Source of the DNA: Syntrophobacter fumaroxidans MPOB
Lineage (GTDB): Bacteria; Desulfobacterota; Syntrophobacteria; Syntrophobacterales; Syntrophobacteraceae
Length of the DNA stretch: 64,000 bases
Reading direction: 5' to 3'
Assembly: GCF_000014965.1 (NCBI RefSeq)
Contig: NC_008554.1
Coordinates: 1,538,001-1,602,000 of the forward strand
The position numbers were made by a program, and so were the translations under genes. Positions 1 to 8,355 of this stretch are shown here, piece after piece. How positions within the stretch are numbered: the stretch's first letter is position 1; each line of letters opens with the position of its first letter. The notes under the pieces are model-generated. The model saw only the letters and a list, made by a program, of their open reading frames with translations. It was not told where the DNA came from and did no database searches.

Positions 1-894
1 CAGCCGATTTCGATGGCGGGAGCGGTCTTCGACCCTTTTGAAATGGATTCGATCAACGGCCTGCTTCGCCCTCACGGCCTCGTTTACGGGGCCGGGTATG
101 CCGTCGGCATGAAACCGACCTTCTTTCTGGCGGAGGTGAAGGATTCCACAGTTATCGGCACAATGACGATCGATCGCATCGAGAAGGAATTGGCCAGGGA
201 CATCTTCATGACCCCGGCCATGCGGCGAGGCGGACAAATTTTCGCGCGGCAATTGCCCATGCTCTTTTTTCTCTGGGACCAGATACTGGAGTCGCGGCCG
301 TCGGCCAGGGAACCGCTCGCCTACGCGCTTGCCGAATACGGCCTGGAACCGGAGACGATGCGGCGCAACGCCGGGACTCAGGGGCCCCGCTTGAAGGAAG
401 TGGCCGAGGCCGAGCTCGACACCTGGGTTTACCACGAAGTGGGAGAAGTCTGCGAAAAGGGTTTTGAAGGGGAAATCTGGCACGAAATCGTCGCGACCTA
501 CACCAACAGCCCCGTGGAAATCTTCGCGCGGGTGGTCAAGGACCTGTTGGCGGATACCCATGCGCAGGGGCTGCTGGGCCATATCATCCGGCGGCGCAAG
601 AAATCCTCACTGGGTTTTTACCTGGCGTTCATGCGCCCTTTCATGCGGGCCGTCTTTCCTGAATTCCGCCCGGCTTTCGACCGTTTCAAGACGAACACCG
701 ACTGGTCTCAGATCGAAGACGTCCGCAAGGCCGGGCATGACAAGGCCCATCGGCTCGCCCATGCGCTCATCCGCCTCCATCGGTCCGGCGCCGGCGGCAA
801 TACGGAAGCAGTGCGGGATCGCATCGTCTCCGAGCTGATCGAACCCCTCGGCATCAAGGGCGCGTTGCGCGAAGGCGAACAGGACGACGATTGA
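1..894 (+). CDS. Conserved protein of unknown function, possibly 5'-truncated
   Basis: The frame is open from the left edge of the window to a TGA at 892-894. The first ATG is at 13, but no Shine-Dalgarno can be seen because only 12 upstream bases are present, so the true start may lie outside. The roughly 293 visible residues are mostly helical and soluble, with no signal peptide or membrane segment. Residues 130-160 are rich in Glu and His (for example YHEVGEVCEKG and WHEIV) and could bind a metal, but I recognise no family. The C-terminus is acidic (EGEQDDD). The next gene starts about 45 bp downstream on the same strand, so the first three genes probably form one transcript. Confidence 0.6.
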   Translation, partial: QPISMAGAVFDPFEMDSINGLLRPHGLVYGAGYAVGMKPTFFLAEVKDSTVIGTMTIDRIEKELARDIFMTPAMRRGGQIFARQLPMLFFLWDQILESRPSAREPLAYALAEYGLEPETMRRNAGTQGPRLKEVAEAELDTWVYHEVGEVCEKGFEGEIWHEIVATYTNSPVEIFARVVKDLLADTHAQGLLGHIIRRRKKSSLGFYLAFMRPFMRAVFPEFRPAFDRFKTNTDWSQIEDVRKAGHDKAHRLAHALIRLHRSGAGGNTEAVRDRIVSELIEPLGIKGALREGEQDDD

Positions 895-939
895 TGAAAG
901 ACGCACGCGGCCTTTTTGCACCGGCACGGGATGGATTGC

Positions 940-1908
940 ATGAAGCCATTTCTCGTTGAGATGCTCGTTTGCCCGAGCTGCCTCCCGGAGGAGGTCGGCC
1001 TGTGCCTCACAACGGTGGAAGCCGACGACGAAGAGGTGATCCGCGGCTCCCTTGCGTGCCCGTCCTGCCGGGAAATCTTCCCCATCGCCGAGGGTACGGC
1101 GGTGATCCTGCCGACCGGCGAACCGGACGATCCGTCGCGGACCGGCTATGAATCTTCCCGCGCCTTGTCCGCCTATCTCTGGAGCCACTACGCCGATCTC
1201 TTCGGCGATGCGGAAGCTTGCACCGCTTATCGTGAATGGGCGTCCCTGATCCCGCCGACGGAGGGTGTTTTTTTGGATGCGGGCTGCGCGGTGGGCCGGT
1301 TCAGCTTTGAAATGAGCCAGAAGAGTCATTTCGTGATCGGCATCGACAACTCGAAAAGCTTCATTCATACAGCCAGGAAGCTCCTGAAGAACCGGAGCAT
1401 CGATTTTGGCCTTGTCCTCGAAGGAGAGTTGCGCGAAAATCGGCGCTTCGAGCTTCCCGGCGCCTGGAATACCGACAGGGTTGAATTCCTGGTCGCCGAC
1501 GCCCAGGCTTTGCCTTTCCGGTCGGAGACGTTTTCCTGCCTTTCGTCTCTGAACCTGGTGGACAAGGTCCCCAGGCCGCTCGTCCATTTGCTCGAACTCG
1601 GCAGGGTGGCCCGATCGTCGGGTTCCCGGCTGCTTTTCACCGATCCGTTTTCCTGGTCCACGGAAGCCGCCGCCCGGGAACACTGGCTGGGAGGCCTGCC
1701 CGGAGGGGTGTTTTCGGGGAGAGGCATCGACAACGTCACGTCGATCCTCAAGGGGGAGCGCGGGGGGCTTCGCCCGCCCTGGACGATCGAGGGCCAGGGC
1801 AGCGTCTGGTGGAAGATCCGCAACCATTGCAACCACTTCGAACTGATCCGCAGCCGGTACGTTACGGCCGTGCGCCCTCCGATTCCGCTCGCACCCGCGA
1901 CCGGTTGA
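940..1908 (+). CDS. SAM-dependent methyltransferase with N-terminal Trm112-like zinc segment
   Basis: This is a class I methyltransferase of about 322 residues. The N-terminal 50 residues look like a Trm112-type zinc segment: a CPSC knuckle, then ACPSCREIFPI about 30 residues later, as in many 'type 11' methyltransferases. The SAM-binding motif I follows as FLDAGCAVGRFS, with an acidic GIDNS after the second strand. The later segment SLNLVDKVPRPLVHLLEL resembles the helix after motif IV. A TTG at 916 would add eight residues, but ATG 940 is preceded by GGGATGGA at 928-935 and puts the CPSC motif at the usual place. The substrate is unknown. It sits between an unknown protein and a CysQ-type phosphatase. 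Confidence 0.75.
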   Translation: MKPFLVEMLVCPSCLPEEVGLCLTTVEADDEEVIRGSLACPSCREIFPIAEGTAVILPTGEPDDPSRTGYESSRALSAYLWSHYADLFGDAEACTAYREWASLIPPTEGVFLDAGCAVGRFSFEMSQKSHFVIGIDNSKSFIHTARKLLKNRSIDFGLVLEGELRENRRFELPGAWNTDRVEFLVADAQALPFRSETFSCLSSLNLVDKVPRPLVHLLELGRVARSSGSRLLFTDPFSWSTEAAAREHWLGGLPGGVFSGRGIDNVTSILKGERGGLRPPWTIEGQGSVWWKIRNHCNHFELIRSRYVTAVRPPIPLAPATG

Positions 1909-1950
1909 AATGGAGCCTTATGACGGCGCATTCATGCCATGGAGGTGACA

Positions 1951-2760
1951 TTGATTGATCTCGACCATTTGTCCGAACTGGCAGTCACGGCCGGCGAGGC
2001 CATTCTCGAAATCTACGGCACGGAATTCAGCGTTGAATCCAAGGAAGACAAGTCCCCTTTGACCCTGGCGGACAAGCGTTCCCACCGGATCATCGTGGAT
2101 GCCCTCCGTTCGCGGTATCCCGATATTCCGGTACTGTCCGAGGAAGGCAGGGAAGTTCCGTACGCGGTCCGCAGGGAATGGAGCCGGTTCTGGCTGGTGG
2201 ATCCGCTCGACGGCACAAAGGAGTTCGTGAAACGAAACGGCGAGTTCACCGTGAACATTGCCTTGATAGACGGAGTCAACCCCGTCGTCGGCGTGATCCT
2301 TGTGCCGGTCCTGAAGCGGCTTTTCCTCGCCGATGTCGGCCGGGGGTGCTGGGAAATCGTCGAAGGTCGCAGGCGTCCCCTCCGCATCCCTGCCGTCCCC
2401 GACGGAACGGTGCGCATCGTGGAAAGCCGCTCGCATCCGTCTCCCGGTTTGGAGCCCATTCTAAAACTCCTTCCGGCCCATGAAATCGTGTCCAGGGGGA
2501 GTGCCTTGAAATTCTGCTCGGTCGCTGCCGGTGAAGCCGACTTCTATCCGCGCTTCGGCCCGACGTGGGAATGGGACACGGCAGCGGGACAGGCCATCGT
2601 GACCGCCGCCGGTGGAACGGTGATCGACTTCAAGGGAAAGCCGTTCGTCTACAACAAGGAAAATCTCGTCAACGGGCCGTTTCTCGCGATCCCCAGCCTG
2701 CATTGGGCCCGGGCGACCGGAATCCTCGAGGCCGTGTCGCGGTTCGATTCGGCGAAGTGA
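1951..2760 (+). CDS. cysQ: 3'(2'),5'-bisphosphate nucleotidase, CysQ type
   Basis: An inositol-monophosphatase-fold phosphatase of about 269 residues. The family metal sites are visible: LSEEG (first Glu ligands), WLVDPLDGTKEF (DPLDGT signature) and a late WEWDTAAGQ. KEF after DPLDGT is typical of CysQ/BPNT1-like enzymes, which hydrolyse PAP left by PAPS-dependent sulfuryl transfer; in a sulfate reducer it may also act on related nucleotides. An ATG lies at 1939, but a strong GGAGGTG at 1941-1947 sits inside that extension, five bases before a TTG at 1951. I therefore prefer TTG 1951 as the start. Confidence 0.85.
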   Translation: MIDLDHLSELAVTAGEAILEIYGTEFSVESKEDKSPLTLADKRSHRIIVDALRSRYPDIPVLSEEGREVPYAVRREWSRFWLVDPLDGTKEFVKRNGEFTVNIALIDGVNPVVGVILVPVLKRLFLADVGRGCWEIVEGRRRPLRIPAVPDGTVRIVESRSHPSPGLEPILKLLPAHEIVSRGSALKFCSVAAGEADFYPRFGPTWEWDTAAGQAIVTAAGGTVIDFKGKPFVYNKENLVNGPFLAIPSLHWARATGILEAVSRFDSAK

Positions 2761-3127
2761 CGCGCGTTCCGCAACGGTGAGGGCCGAAGCGTCCGGAAGG
2801 ACCCGTCCGGAATCCCAAGGCCCCCTGCCCGGCTTTCGTGAACGACGCGCGCCCGGCTGGAGCCTCATCCCGACGATCCCGCTCGTCCGCTTCGGACGCG
2901 CGCCCGGCCGCGGAGGCATTCCATGCGTGCCGTCCCGGCGCACTGGATGACGGCGGGTTGTTCATCCCTGTGCCCGGCCGGGCCGCCGCCTTGATGAAGG
3001 CCCCTCCGAAGGCGTGCCGATGCGCTCGGCGCCCGGCCGTTGTGCCTGATCCCGATTTTTCGGTTATAACGCAATTGGATTTGAGATGTGACGGTTTGCA
3101 ACGCTGCCGCTCCGCGCGAGGTTCAGC
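2761..3127. other. Intergenic, no gene seen
   Basis: This GC-rich spacer separates the cysQ gene from the phosphatase gene. Open frames here are short and have the composition of shadows. I see no convincing promoter, terminator or repeat. Confidence 0.5.
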
Positions 3128-3754
3128 ATGAAAACGTACGCCATCGGGGACATCCACGGCATGATCCACAAACTGGAAAAGCTCCTCGATATCCTGCAGC
3201 CCACGCATGACGATACTCTCCTTTTCATTGGCGACTACATCGACCGCGGTCCCGACCCCAAGGCCGTCATCGACCTGTTGCTCCGTCTTATCGCAGACGG
3301 TTATCGCGTTCTTCCCCTGAAGGGAAATCATGAAGAGATGCTGCTCGATTACCTGGCCGGCCGGGAAGACGGCGTTATGTGGTTGTATAACGGCGGCCGG
3401 GCGACTCTCAGGAGTTATGCAACCGACCAGGGACGGGTTGTCTTCCCGCGTGAACATCTCGATTTCCTCGGCGACCTCCTCTTGTTTCACGAAACGGAAT
3501 CCCATTTCTTCGTCCACGCCGGGCTCCTTCCGAACCGCAACCTGGAAAATCCCGATAGAAACGCCTGCCTATGGATCCGCGAACCGTTCCTGAGCTCCAC
3601 TTACGACTGGGGCAAGAAGATCGTGTTCGGGCACACTCCGCAACGCGACGGCCCCCTGGTGCAGCCGAACAAGATCGGGATCGACACCGGTGCGGTCTTC
3701 GGCGGGCAATTGACCTGCCTTTGTCTGCCGGACGAGACTTTCGTGTCGGTATGA
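3128..3754 (+). CDS. PP1/PP2A-like serine/threonine protein phosphatase (calcineurin-like)
   Basis: A 208-residue metallophosphoesterase close in form to bacteriophage-lambda-type PrpA/PrpB protein phosphatases. The dimetal motifs appear in order: GDIHG (residues 7-11), GDYIDRGP (about 37-44), KGNHE (about 66-70), a late FVHAG (about 128-132) and FGHTP (about 161-165). It is cytoplasmic, with no signal peptide. The likely role is dephosphorylation of phosphoproteins or of small phosphoesters; the partner cannot be told from the sequence. The start is ATG 3128, which places GDIHG near the N-terminus as usual. There is no adjacent kinase gene. Confidence 0.88.
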   Translation: MKTYAIGDIHGMIHKLEKLLDILQPTHDDTLLFIGDYIDRGPDPKAVIDLLLRLIADGYRVLPLKGNHEEMLLDYLAGREDGVMWLYNGGRATLRSYATDQGRVVFPREHLDFLGDLLLFHETESHFFVHAGLLPNRNLENPDRNACLWIREPFLSSTYDWGKKIVFGHTPQRDGPLVQPNKIGIDTGAVFGGQLTCLCLPDETFVSV

Positions 3755-4043
3755 GGGAGCGGGCCGGAAGGAGGCGGGTTACCCGCAACAGTCAGGCCGT
3801 CGCCTGAGCGCGGGACACGCTCCGGGAAAGGGCGCGGAGGATGCGTCGCAAAGCCATGCGATTGCCGTATGGTGGACGCGTGCGCTGACCGGGCGCAAGT
3901 ATTGCGGTCACGTGTCGTGTTTGCGGGTGTTTTGTGATAGAAATAATCCCGTTCACAGGCTGCCGCTGTCAGAAGTGTTTTGCCGGAGCCGGGATTCCTT
4001 TCCCGGTCTTCTGCGCGTCAAATGCTTTCACAAGGGGGCCGGC

Positions 4044-4556
4044 ATGGATTGGGACCGCTATTTCCTGGAGATTGCCACGGCCGTGGCAAACAACAGCAAA
4101 TGCCTCTCGCGCAAGATCGGCGCTCTGCTGGTCCGCGACAAATCCATCATCAGCACGGGGTACAACGGGCCGCCCAGAGGCGTTCCGCACTGCAACCGGC
4201 GTTACGTCATCGATCCGAGTGTGAGCGCCATCATGCCGACTCACATGATGGGCAAAGAAATGGATCTATGCCCGCGCAAAGCTTTGGGCTACAAGTCGGG
4301 AGAAGGACTGCACCTGTGCATCGCATCGCATGCCGAAGTGAACTGCATCAACAACGCGGCGAGGAACGGAATATGCACCCTCGGCAGCACCCTGTACCTT
4401 TCTTCTGCGTTCCTGCCCTGCAAGAACTGCCTTTGCGAGATCATCAACGCCGGAATCAAGGAAATCGTCGTTCGGGAGATTCAGCCATACGACCCGACCA
4501 GCCTGTTTATCCTGGAGCACAGCGACCTGTCCATCAGGACGTACAAGCTCGGCTGA
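4044..4556 (+). CDS. dCMP deaminase (cytidine/deoxycytidylate deaminase family)
   Basis: A 170-residue zinc deaminase that probably makes dUMP from dCMP for dTMP synthesis. The catalytic signature SHAEVN (His96, Glu98) is followed by PCKNC (Cys126, Cys129), which together give the zinc ligands and the proton-shuttle Glu. The N-terminal YFLEIATAVA and IGALLV are typical of ComEB/dCMP deaminases. A 28-residue insertion rich in Cys, His and Met (around VPHCNRRY to CPRKALG) lies before the HAE motif and matches the long form of the family. ATG 4044 has AAGGGGG at 4032-4038; the longer frame back to 3912 has no comparable site. Confidence 0.88.
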   Translation: MDWDRYFLEIATAVANNSKCLSRKIGALLVRDKSIISTGYNGPPRGVPHCNRRYVIDPSVSAIMPTHMMGKEMDLCPRKALGYKSGEGLHLCIASHAEVNCINNAARNGICTLGSTLYLSSAFLPCKNCLCEIINAGIKEIVVREIQPYDPTSLFILEHSDLSIRTYKLG

Positions 4557-4795
4557 ATCCATGGGAAGGGTTCCAGGCGTGACACACCTTTGAACGAAGA
4601 CGATGAGGCGGCGCGGCGCGCGTATTCCGAACGCCGTGGATGCAGCAGTTCCTGGCGAGGCGGGACTTCGATGGCAATACACGATGCAGGGCAACGGAAC
4701 AACCCATCGAAAGTGCGGGTCGCCGCGGCACATGGAAAACCGCCAAACGACCCTTCCCAAGATACGGACACCTATGCGCAAGGGGAGTGTCATCC

Positions 4796-5743
4796 ATGAA
4801 ACGAAGCGTCTCCATCATGGCGATTCTTGTCGCGGTTCTTCCGGGTGCCGCCGGTGCCGCGAGCTTCGACTGCGGCAAGGCTTTCACCCTCGTCGAAAAG
4901 ACCGTCTGTTCCGACCGGGAGCTCTCCGGCCTCGACGACTCCATGCAGCAGGCCTATGACAAGGCATTGGCCGTCGTTCCGGACCCCGGGCCGTTGAGAA
5001 GGGAGCAAAGACAATGGCTCAAGTCGGAGCGCGATGCCTGTCGGGACGTGCGCTGTCTGAAAAGCCGGTACGAAAAACGATTGGGACAACTGAATTCCCT
5101 CCTCGCCGCCGGGCAGGCCCCTCCCGCCGCCGGTGCTTCCGCCGCCCCGGGAACCGCCGTGCGGGAGAAAAAACTCACGAGGGAGACGCAAACCCTGTCT
5201 ATCGATCTGTCCTGGCCTGAAATCCACTCCGATGAGTATCCACAGGCCGCGGCCGCCCTCACGAAACGGATCCAGGCCGATATCGACAAGGCCCATAGGG
5301 AATTCTTGAAGGAAACGGCCGAGGTGAAGCCGCCCGATATCGGAGGGGAGAGAATAAAGAACGGATTGTCCGCGGCCTACAGGCTCACGTACAATGTGCG
5401 AGGGATCGTCAGTCTGTATACGGACATCTACACCTTCACGGGGGGCGCTCACGGCAGCACCGTCAGGACCGGGTACACGTTCGATCTCAAGAGCGGCAGG
5501 GACCGAGCCCTTGGGGATTTCCTGGGGCCGGACTGGCAATCCGTCGCGAAAAGCGCGATCGTTCCGCAAATTAATGCCCGGTCCGAAGACTTCTTCGATG
5601 AATCGAGGCAGGGCCGGTTTGAGATCGATCCCGCTCAGTTCTACCTGACACCCAGGGGCGTGGTCGTGTTCTTCCAGCAGTACGAAATCGCCCCGTACTC
5701 CTCGGGCATCCCCGAATTCACCGTCGCGATCGAGCAGCCCTAG
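4796..5743 (+). CDS. Exported protein: LprI/DUF1311 domain fused to DUF3298-like domain
   Basis: A 315-residue exported protein. Residues 1-22 form a signal peptide (MKRSVSIMAILVAVLPGAAG). Residues 23-100 match the lysozyme-inhibitor LprI N-terminal (DUF1311) pattern: paired cysteines in FDCGKAF, TVCSDREL and DACRDVRC. After a Pro/Ala linker comes a region with the look of DUF3298/DUF4163 of RsiV-type proteins (SLYTDIYTFTGGAHG, then QFYLTPRGVVVFF and YEIAPYSSG). RsiV binds lysozyme, so both halves belong to families tied to lysozyme or envelope stress; that reading is inference. AAGGGGAG at 4780-4787 fixes ATG 4796 rather than the longer frame from 4640. Confidence 0.75.
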   Translation: MKRSVSIMAILVAVLPGAAGAASFDCGKAFTLVEKTVCSDRELSGLDDSMQQAYDKALAVVPDPGPLRREQRQWLKSERDACRDVRCLKSRYEKRLGQLNSLLAAGQAPPAAGASAAPGTAVREKKLTRETQTLSIDLSWPEIHSDEYPQAAAALTKRIQADIDKAHREFLKETAEVKPPDIGGERIKNGLSAAYRLTYNVRGIVSLYTDIYTFTGGAHGSTVRTGYTFDLKSGRDRALGDFLGPDWQSVAKSAIVPQINARSEDFFDESRQGRFEIDPAQFYLTPRGVVVFFQQYEIAPYSSGIPEFTVAIEQP

Positions 5744-6066
5744 GAGTGCGTGGAAAAGACGCGTGGAAACCCTTCTTCGCCATTCCCGCGCAGCCTGAAA
5801 CCCGGAGGGTGGAATTTGATAGGCTGTGCCGTCGGTTATGCCGGACAACCTCTCCGGGCCGTCGGAAAGACCGCCCTCCGGGGAGGTGACCACGTGGCTT
5901 CCTTGACGGGTGAATGCAGACATGGGCGGCTCGAATTCCGGGTCGGCCGCGGATAACGGACTGTCAACACGGCGACCGCGCCGCCGATTCTATTCCTCTA
6001 TCCGACGGCCTGCCCATCGGCCAGGGTAACTTGCCGCCGGGCGCAACGAAACAATGGAGGCATGTC
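5744..6066. other. Intergenic, no gene seen
   Basis: No frame here has a ribosome binding site plus recognisable protein features. A GGAGG at 6056-6060 belongs to the next gene. I see no clear promoter. Confidence 0.4.
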
Positions 6067-6612
6067 ATGAAACCGAAGTCCCTGATAGTGCTGTCGGCAA
6101 TCCTGCTGCTTCTCGAGGCGGGAGCGCTTCCCGCCCAGAACAAACCTTCCCGCACGCCGCATGTGCCCCCTTCGGACATGACGCCATGCACCGAAGTGGA
6201 CACGAAGGGAATCAGCGTGCCGCCCGATTTCACCATCGGCTACCATTCCGGTCCCAGCCATGCCAACTGGCCCGGACGGCGGGTTCATGTCACGGTCGAT
6301 GCAAGCGGGGTGGTCAAGTACTTCGTCGGCAGCGCGTCCGGAACGAAGGGCAAGCCTCCCGAGATTCCACTGAAGCAGCGCAAGATCTCCAAAGACCAGG
6401 TGAAGCGAATCTACGCACAGGTCATCGCCTGCGGTTTTTTTGAGCTGAACCGCGGCTACAGCAATCCGCGGATCAGGGACGGCGGCTACCGCACCCTCTC
6501 GGTCACCGCGGACGCCAAGACGCACAATGTCGGCGTGCATCATTTCCACGTGCATCGTTTCAGCTCGATCGTCGACACCCTCGGCAAAGCAACAGGGCTC
6601 CAACTTTACTGA
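6067..6612 (+). CDS. Small exported protein, DUF6438-like
   Basis: A 181-residue protein with a clear signal peptide (KSLIVLSAILLLLEAGALPA, cleavage near residue 25). The mature part carries VHVTVDASGVVKYFVGSA followed by KISKDQVKRIYAQVIACGFFEL. This is the pattern of DUF6438 proteins: a beta hairpin describing a value, then a helix and FF-L. The family has no assigned reaction. GGAGG at 6056-6060 sits six bases before ATG 6067, which decides the start over the longer frame from 5914. It follows another exported protein on the same strand but with 320 bp between them, so it may be a separate transcript. Confidence 0.65.
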   Translation: MKPKSLIVLSAILLLLEAGALPAQNKPSRTPHVPPSDMTPCTEVDTKGISVPPDFTIGYHSGPSHANWPGRRVHVTVDASGVVKYFVGSASGTKGKPPEIPLKQRKISKDQVKRIYAQVIACGFFELNRGYSNPRIRDGGYRTLSVTADAKTHNVGVHHFHVHRFSSIVDTLGKATGLQLY

Positions 6613-7065
6613 ACGAGGCGGATTGCATCTTCGTGACGGCGGGGGAATGTCCGGGCGCGGACGGCCCCCAAACCGCATTGACGATTTCACGGGCTTCCGT
6701 GTCGGAAGCGAGCCTGCCCCGTCACCCGCGTCGCAGCCACAGACGGTATCCGGGCATACGGCATTCCGGGTTTTTCATCGACCGGGCGGTGATTCCCGCA
6801 TCAAAAAAACCCAAGGGGGGCGTCGAGCTCCGTGTTATAATATAAAGAAAGGCGCTGTTCGCGCAAATCGCCACACCCGCTGCATTCAGACATTTCCGGC
6901 TCGGCAACGAACGATCGGAACCGATTCTTCACGTTCAGCCCTGCATTCCATGCTCAATTCCGGTTGGAAAGCCGTCTCATCAACACCCGTCCCGTCAGGG
7001 TTGCGGACAACTGCCCTTCAACGGCCCAAAGCAGGTATTCCGGCAAGAAGCAAAGGAGTGCAATC
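6613..7065. other. Intergenic with a possible promoter
   Basis: No gene is seen in this 450-bp stretch. An extended -10-like box lies at 6833-6841 and is listed separately. An A-run (6803-6809) and a G-run (6815-6820) precede it. Confidence 0.4.
6833..6841 (+). promoter_or_regulatory. Extended -10 promoter candidate
   Basis: TG-T-TATAAT is a perfect extended -10 box about 225 bp upstream of the glycine-rich exported protein. No good -35 box is found 16-18 bases upstream, which an extended -10 can tolerate. This is a visual match only. Confidence 0.35.
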
Positions 7066-8265
7066 ATGAGCAAGGCAAAACGCTTGATGCCGACTATTTT
7101 GTGCCTGATTCTCTCCCTGCCGGCCATGACAGCAACCGGTTGGACCGCGTGCGATCAGGTGAGCTACTACTGTGACGTGGGCGATGCGGTTCGGGCCGGG
7201 TCGGGCAACGTGGATAAGAGCGGGGTCTATGGCTACAACCTCGGTCACGGCTGGGGGGTTTTCGGCCGAACCACCAGCGGCGCCAGTTCCATGCAGGCCG
7301 GCGTCGGAGGCGAGAACCTCGGTGGAGGAGCGGGGGTCTGGGGTCACAGCGCAACGGGCACCGGGGTTTCCGGGAACGGTTCGGTGGGTGTGTATGGATA
7401 CAGTCCTGAAGCCGACGGTGTGGGAGTGCTGGGGGCCGGTAGTGTCGGCGTCCGGGGCTCGAGTATCAACGGACCGGGCGTGCACGGCCTCACCAGCAAA
7501 GGCGCCGGTGTCTTCGCCGCCAGTGAATACGGCAATGCCGGGGGATTCCAGATCACCGAGGCAGCCAACAAAAGCGCCGTAATCCGGGCTGAAACCTCTG
7601 GGACCGGCCCGGGGGGGCATTTCAAGATATTGAATGCCTCGAGTTTCGGCAGCGCCTTGTGGGGCGTCAACTATGGTAAAGGCCGGGCCGGTTTTTTCGA
7701 GATAAAGAAGGCCGACAATCCGGCAGCCGCCGTCAGGGCAGTCACGGCAGGCACTGGTTGGGCGGGAAGCTTTGCCGCCACCAACCCCGCGGGCCGCGGA
7801 GTGTATATCAAGACCGAGGGCGGTCAGGGGCTCACGGTAGTGGGGGGCACCAAGAGCGCCGCGGTGCCGACCTCCCGGGGAACGCGGGCACTGTATGCCG
7901 AAGAGGCCAGCGAAGTCTTCTTCACCGACTATGGCTTCGGCAGACTCGAAAACGGTCGAATATTCATCCCCATCGATCCCCTGTTTGCGGAAACGGTGAA
8001 TCTGCAGCTGGACTACTTTGTCTTTTTGCAGCCCTACGCCAAGGCGGAACTGTACGTGAGCAGGACTACCCCGGAGGGCTTTGAGGTCAGCCTGAACACA
8101 GGCGATCCCGGTGCAAAATTCGCCTACCGGATCGTTGCCAAGCGCAAAGGCTTCGAAACGGCACGCCTCGAGGATGCCTCAAGCCAGCCCGAGAGTGACT
8201 CCGCCCTCAATGCGAGTGAACCGGATAGCGAGAGCACGAATATGAGTGTCAGCATGAACCGGTGA
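7066..8265 (+). CDS. Exported glycine-rich repeat protein with conserved C-terminal domain
   Basis: A 399-residue protein with a signal peptide (residues 1-27). Residues 45-170 are built of short Gly-rich units of the form GVxGxS (GVYGYN, GVFGRT, GVWGHS, GVYGYS, GVLGAG, GVRGSS, GVHGLT), suggestive of a beta-helix or beta-roll. A second set of longer repeats follows (AAVRAVTAGTG, AVIRAETSGTG). The C-terminal 130 residues (GFGRLENGRIFIPIDPLFAE through YRIVAKRKGFE) look like a separate folded domain that I have seen at the end of similar repeat proteins. Surface or extracellular location is likely; the role is unknown. AAAGGAG at 7052-7058 supports ATG 7066. Confidence 0.75.
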   Translation: MSKAKRLMPTILCLILSLPAMTATGWTACDQVSYYCDVGDAVRAGSGNVDKSGVYGYNLGHGWGVFGRTTSGASSMQAGVGGENLGGGAGVWGHSATGTGVSGNGSVGVYGYSPEADGVGVLGAGSVGVRGSSINGPGVHGLTSKGAGVFAASEYGNAGGFQITEAANKSAVIRAETSGTGPGGHFKILNASSFGSALWGVNYGKGRAGFFEIKKADNPAAAVRAVTAGTGWAGSFAATNPAGRGVYIKTEGGQGLTVVGGTKSAAVPTSRGTRALYAEEASEVFFTDYGFGRLENGRIFIPIDPLFAETVNLQLDYFVFLQPYAKAELYVSRTTPEGFEVSLNTGDPGAKFAYRIVAKRKGFETARLEDASSQPESDSALNASEPDSESTNMSVSMNR

Positions 8266-8355
8266 CGGATCGCCGGACCCGGCCGTGGCGGTGCCGCCGC
8301 CGCGACCGGAGGAAACGGACGAAAGACGGAACCGGCTGCTCATCGTGAGACAATC

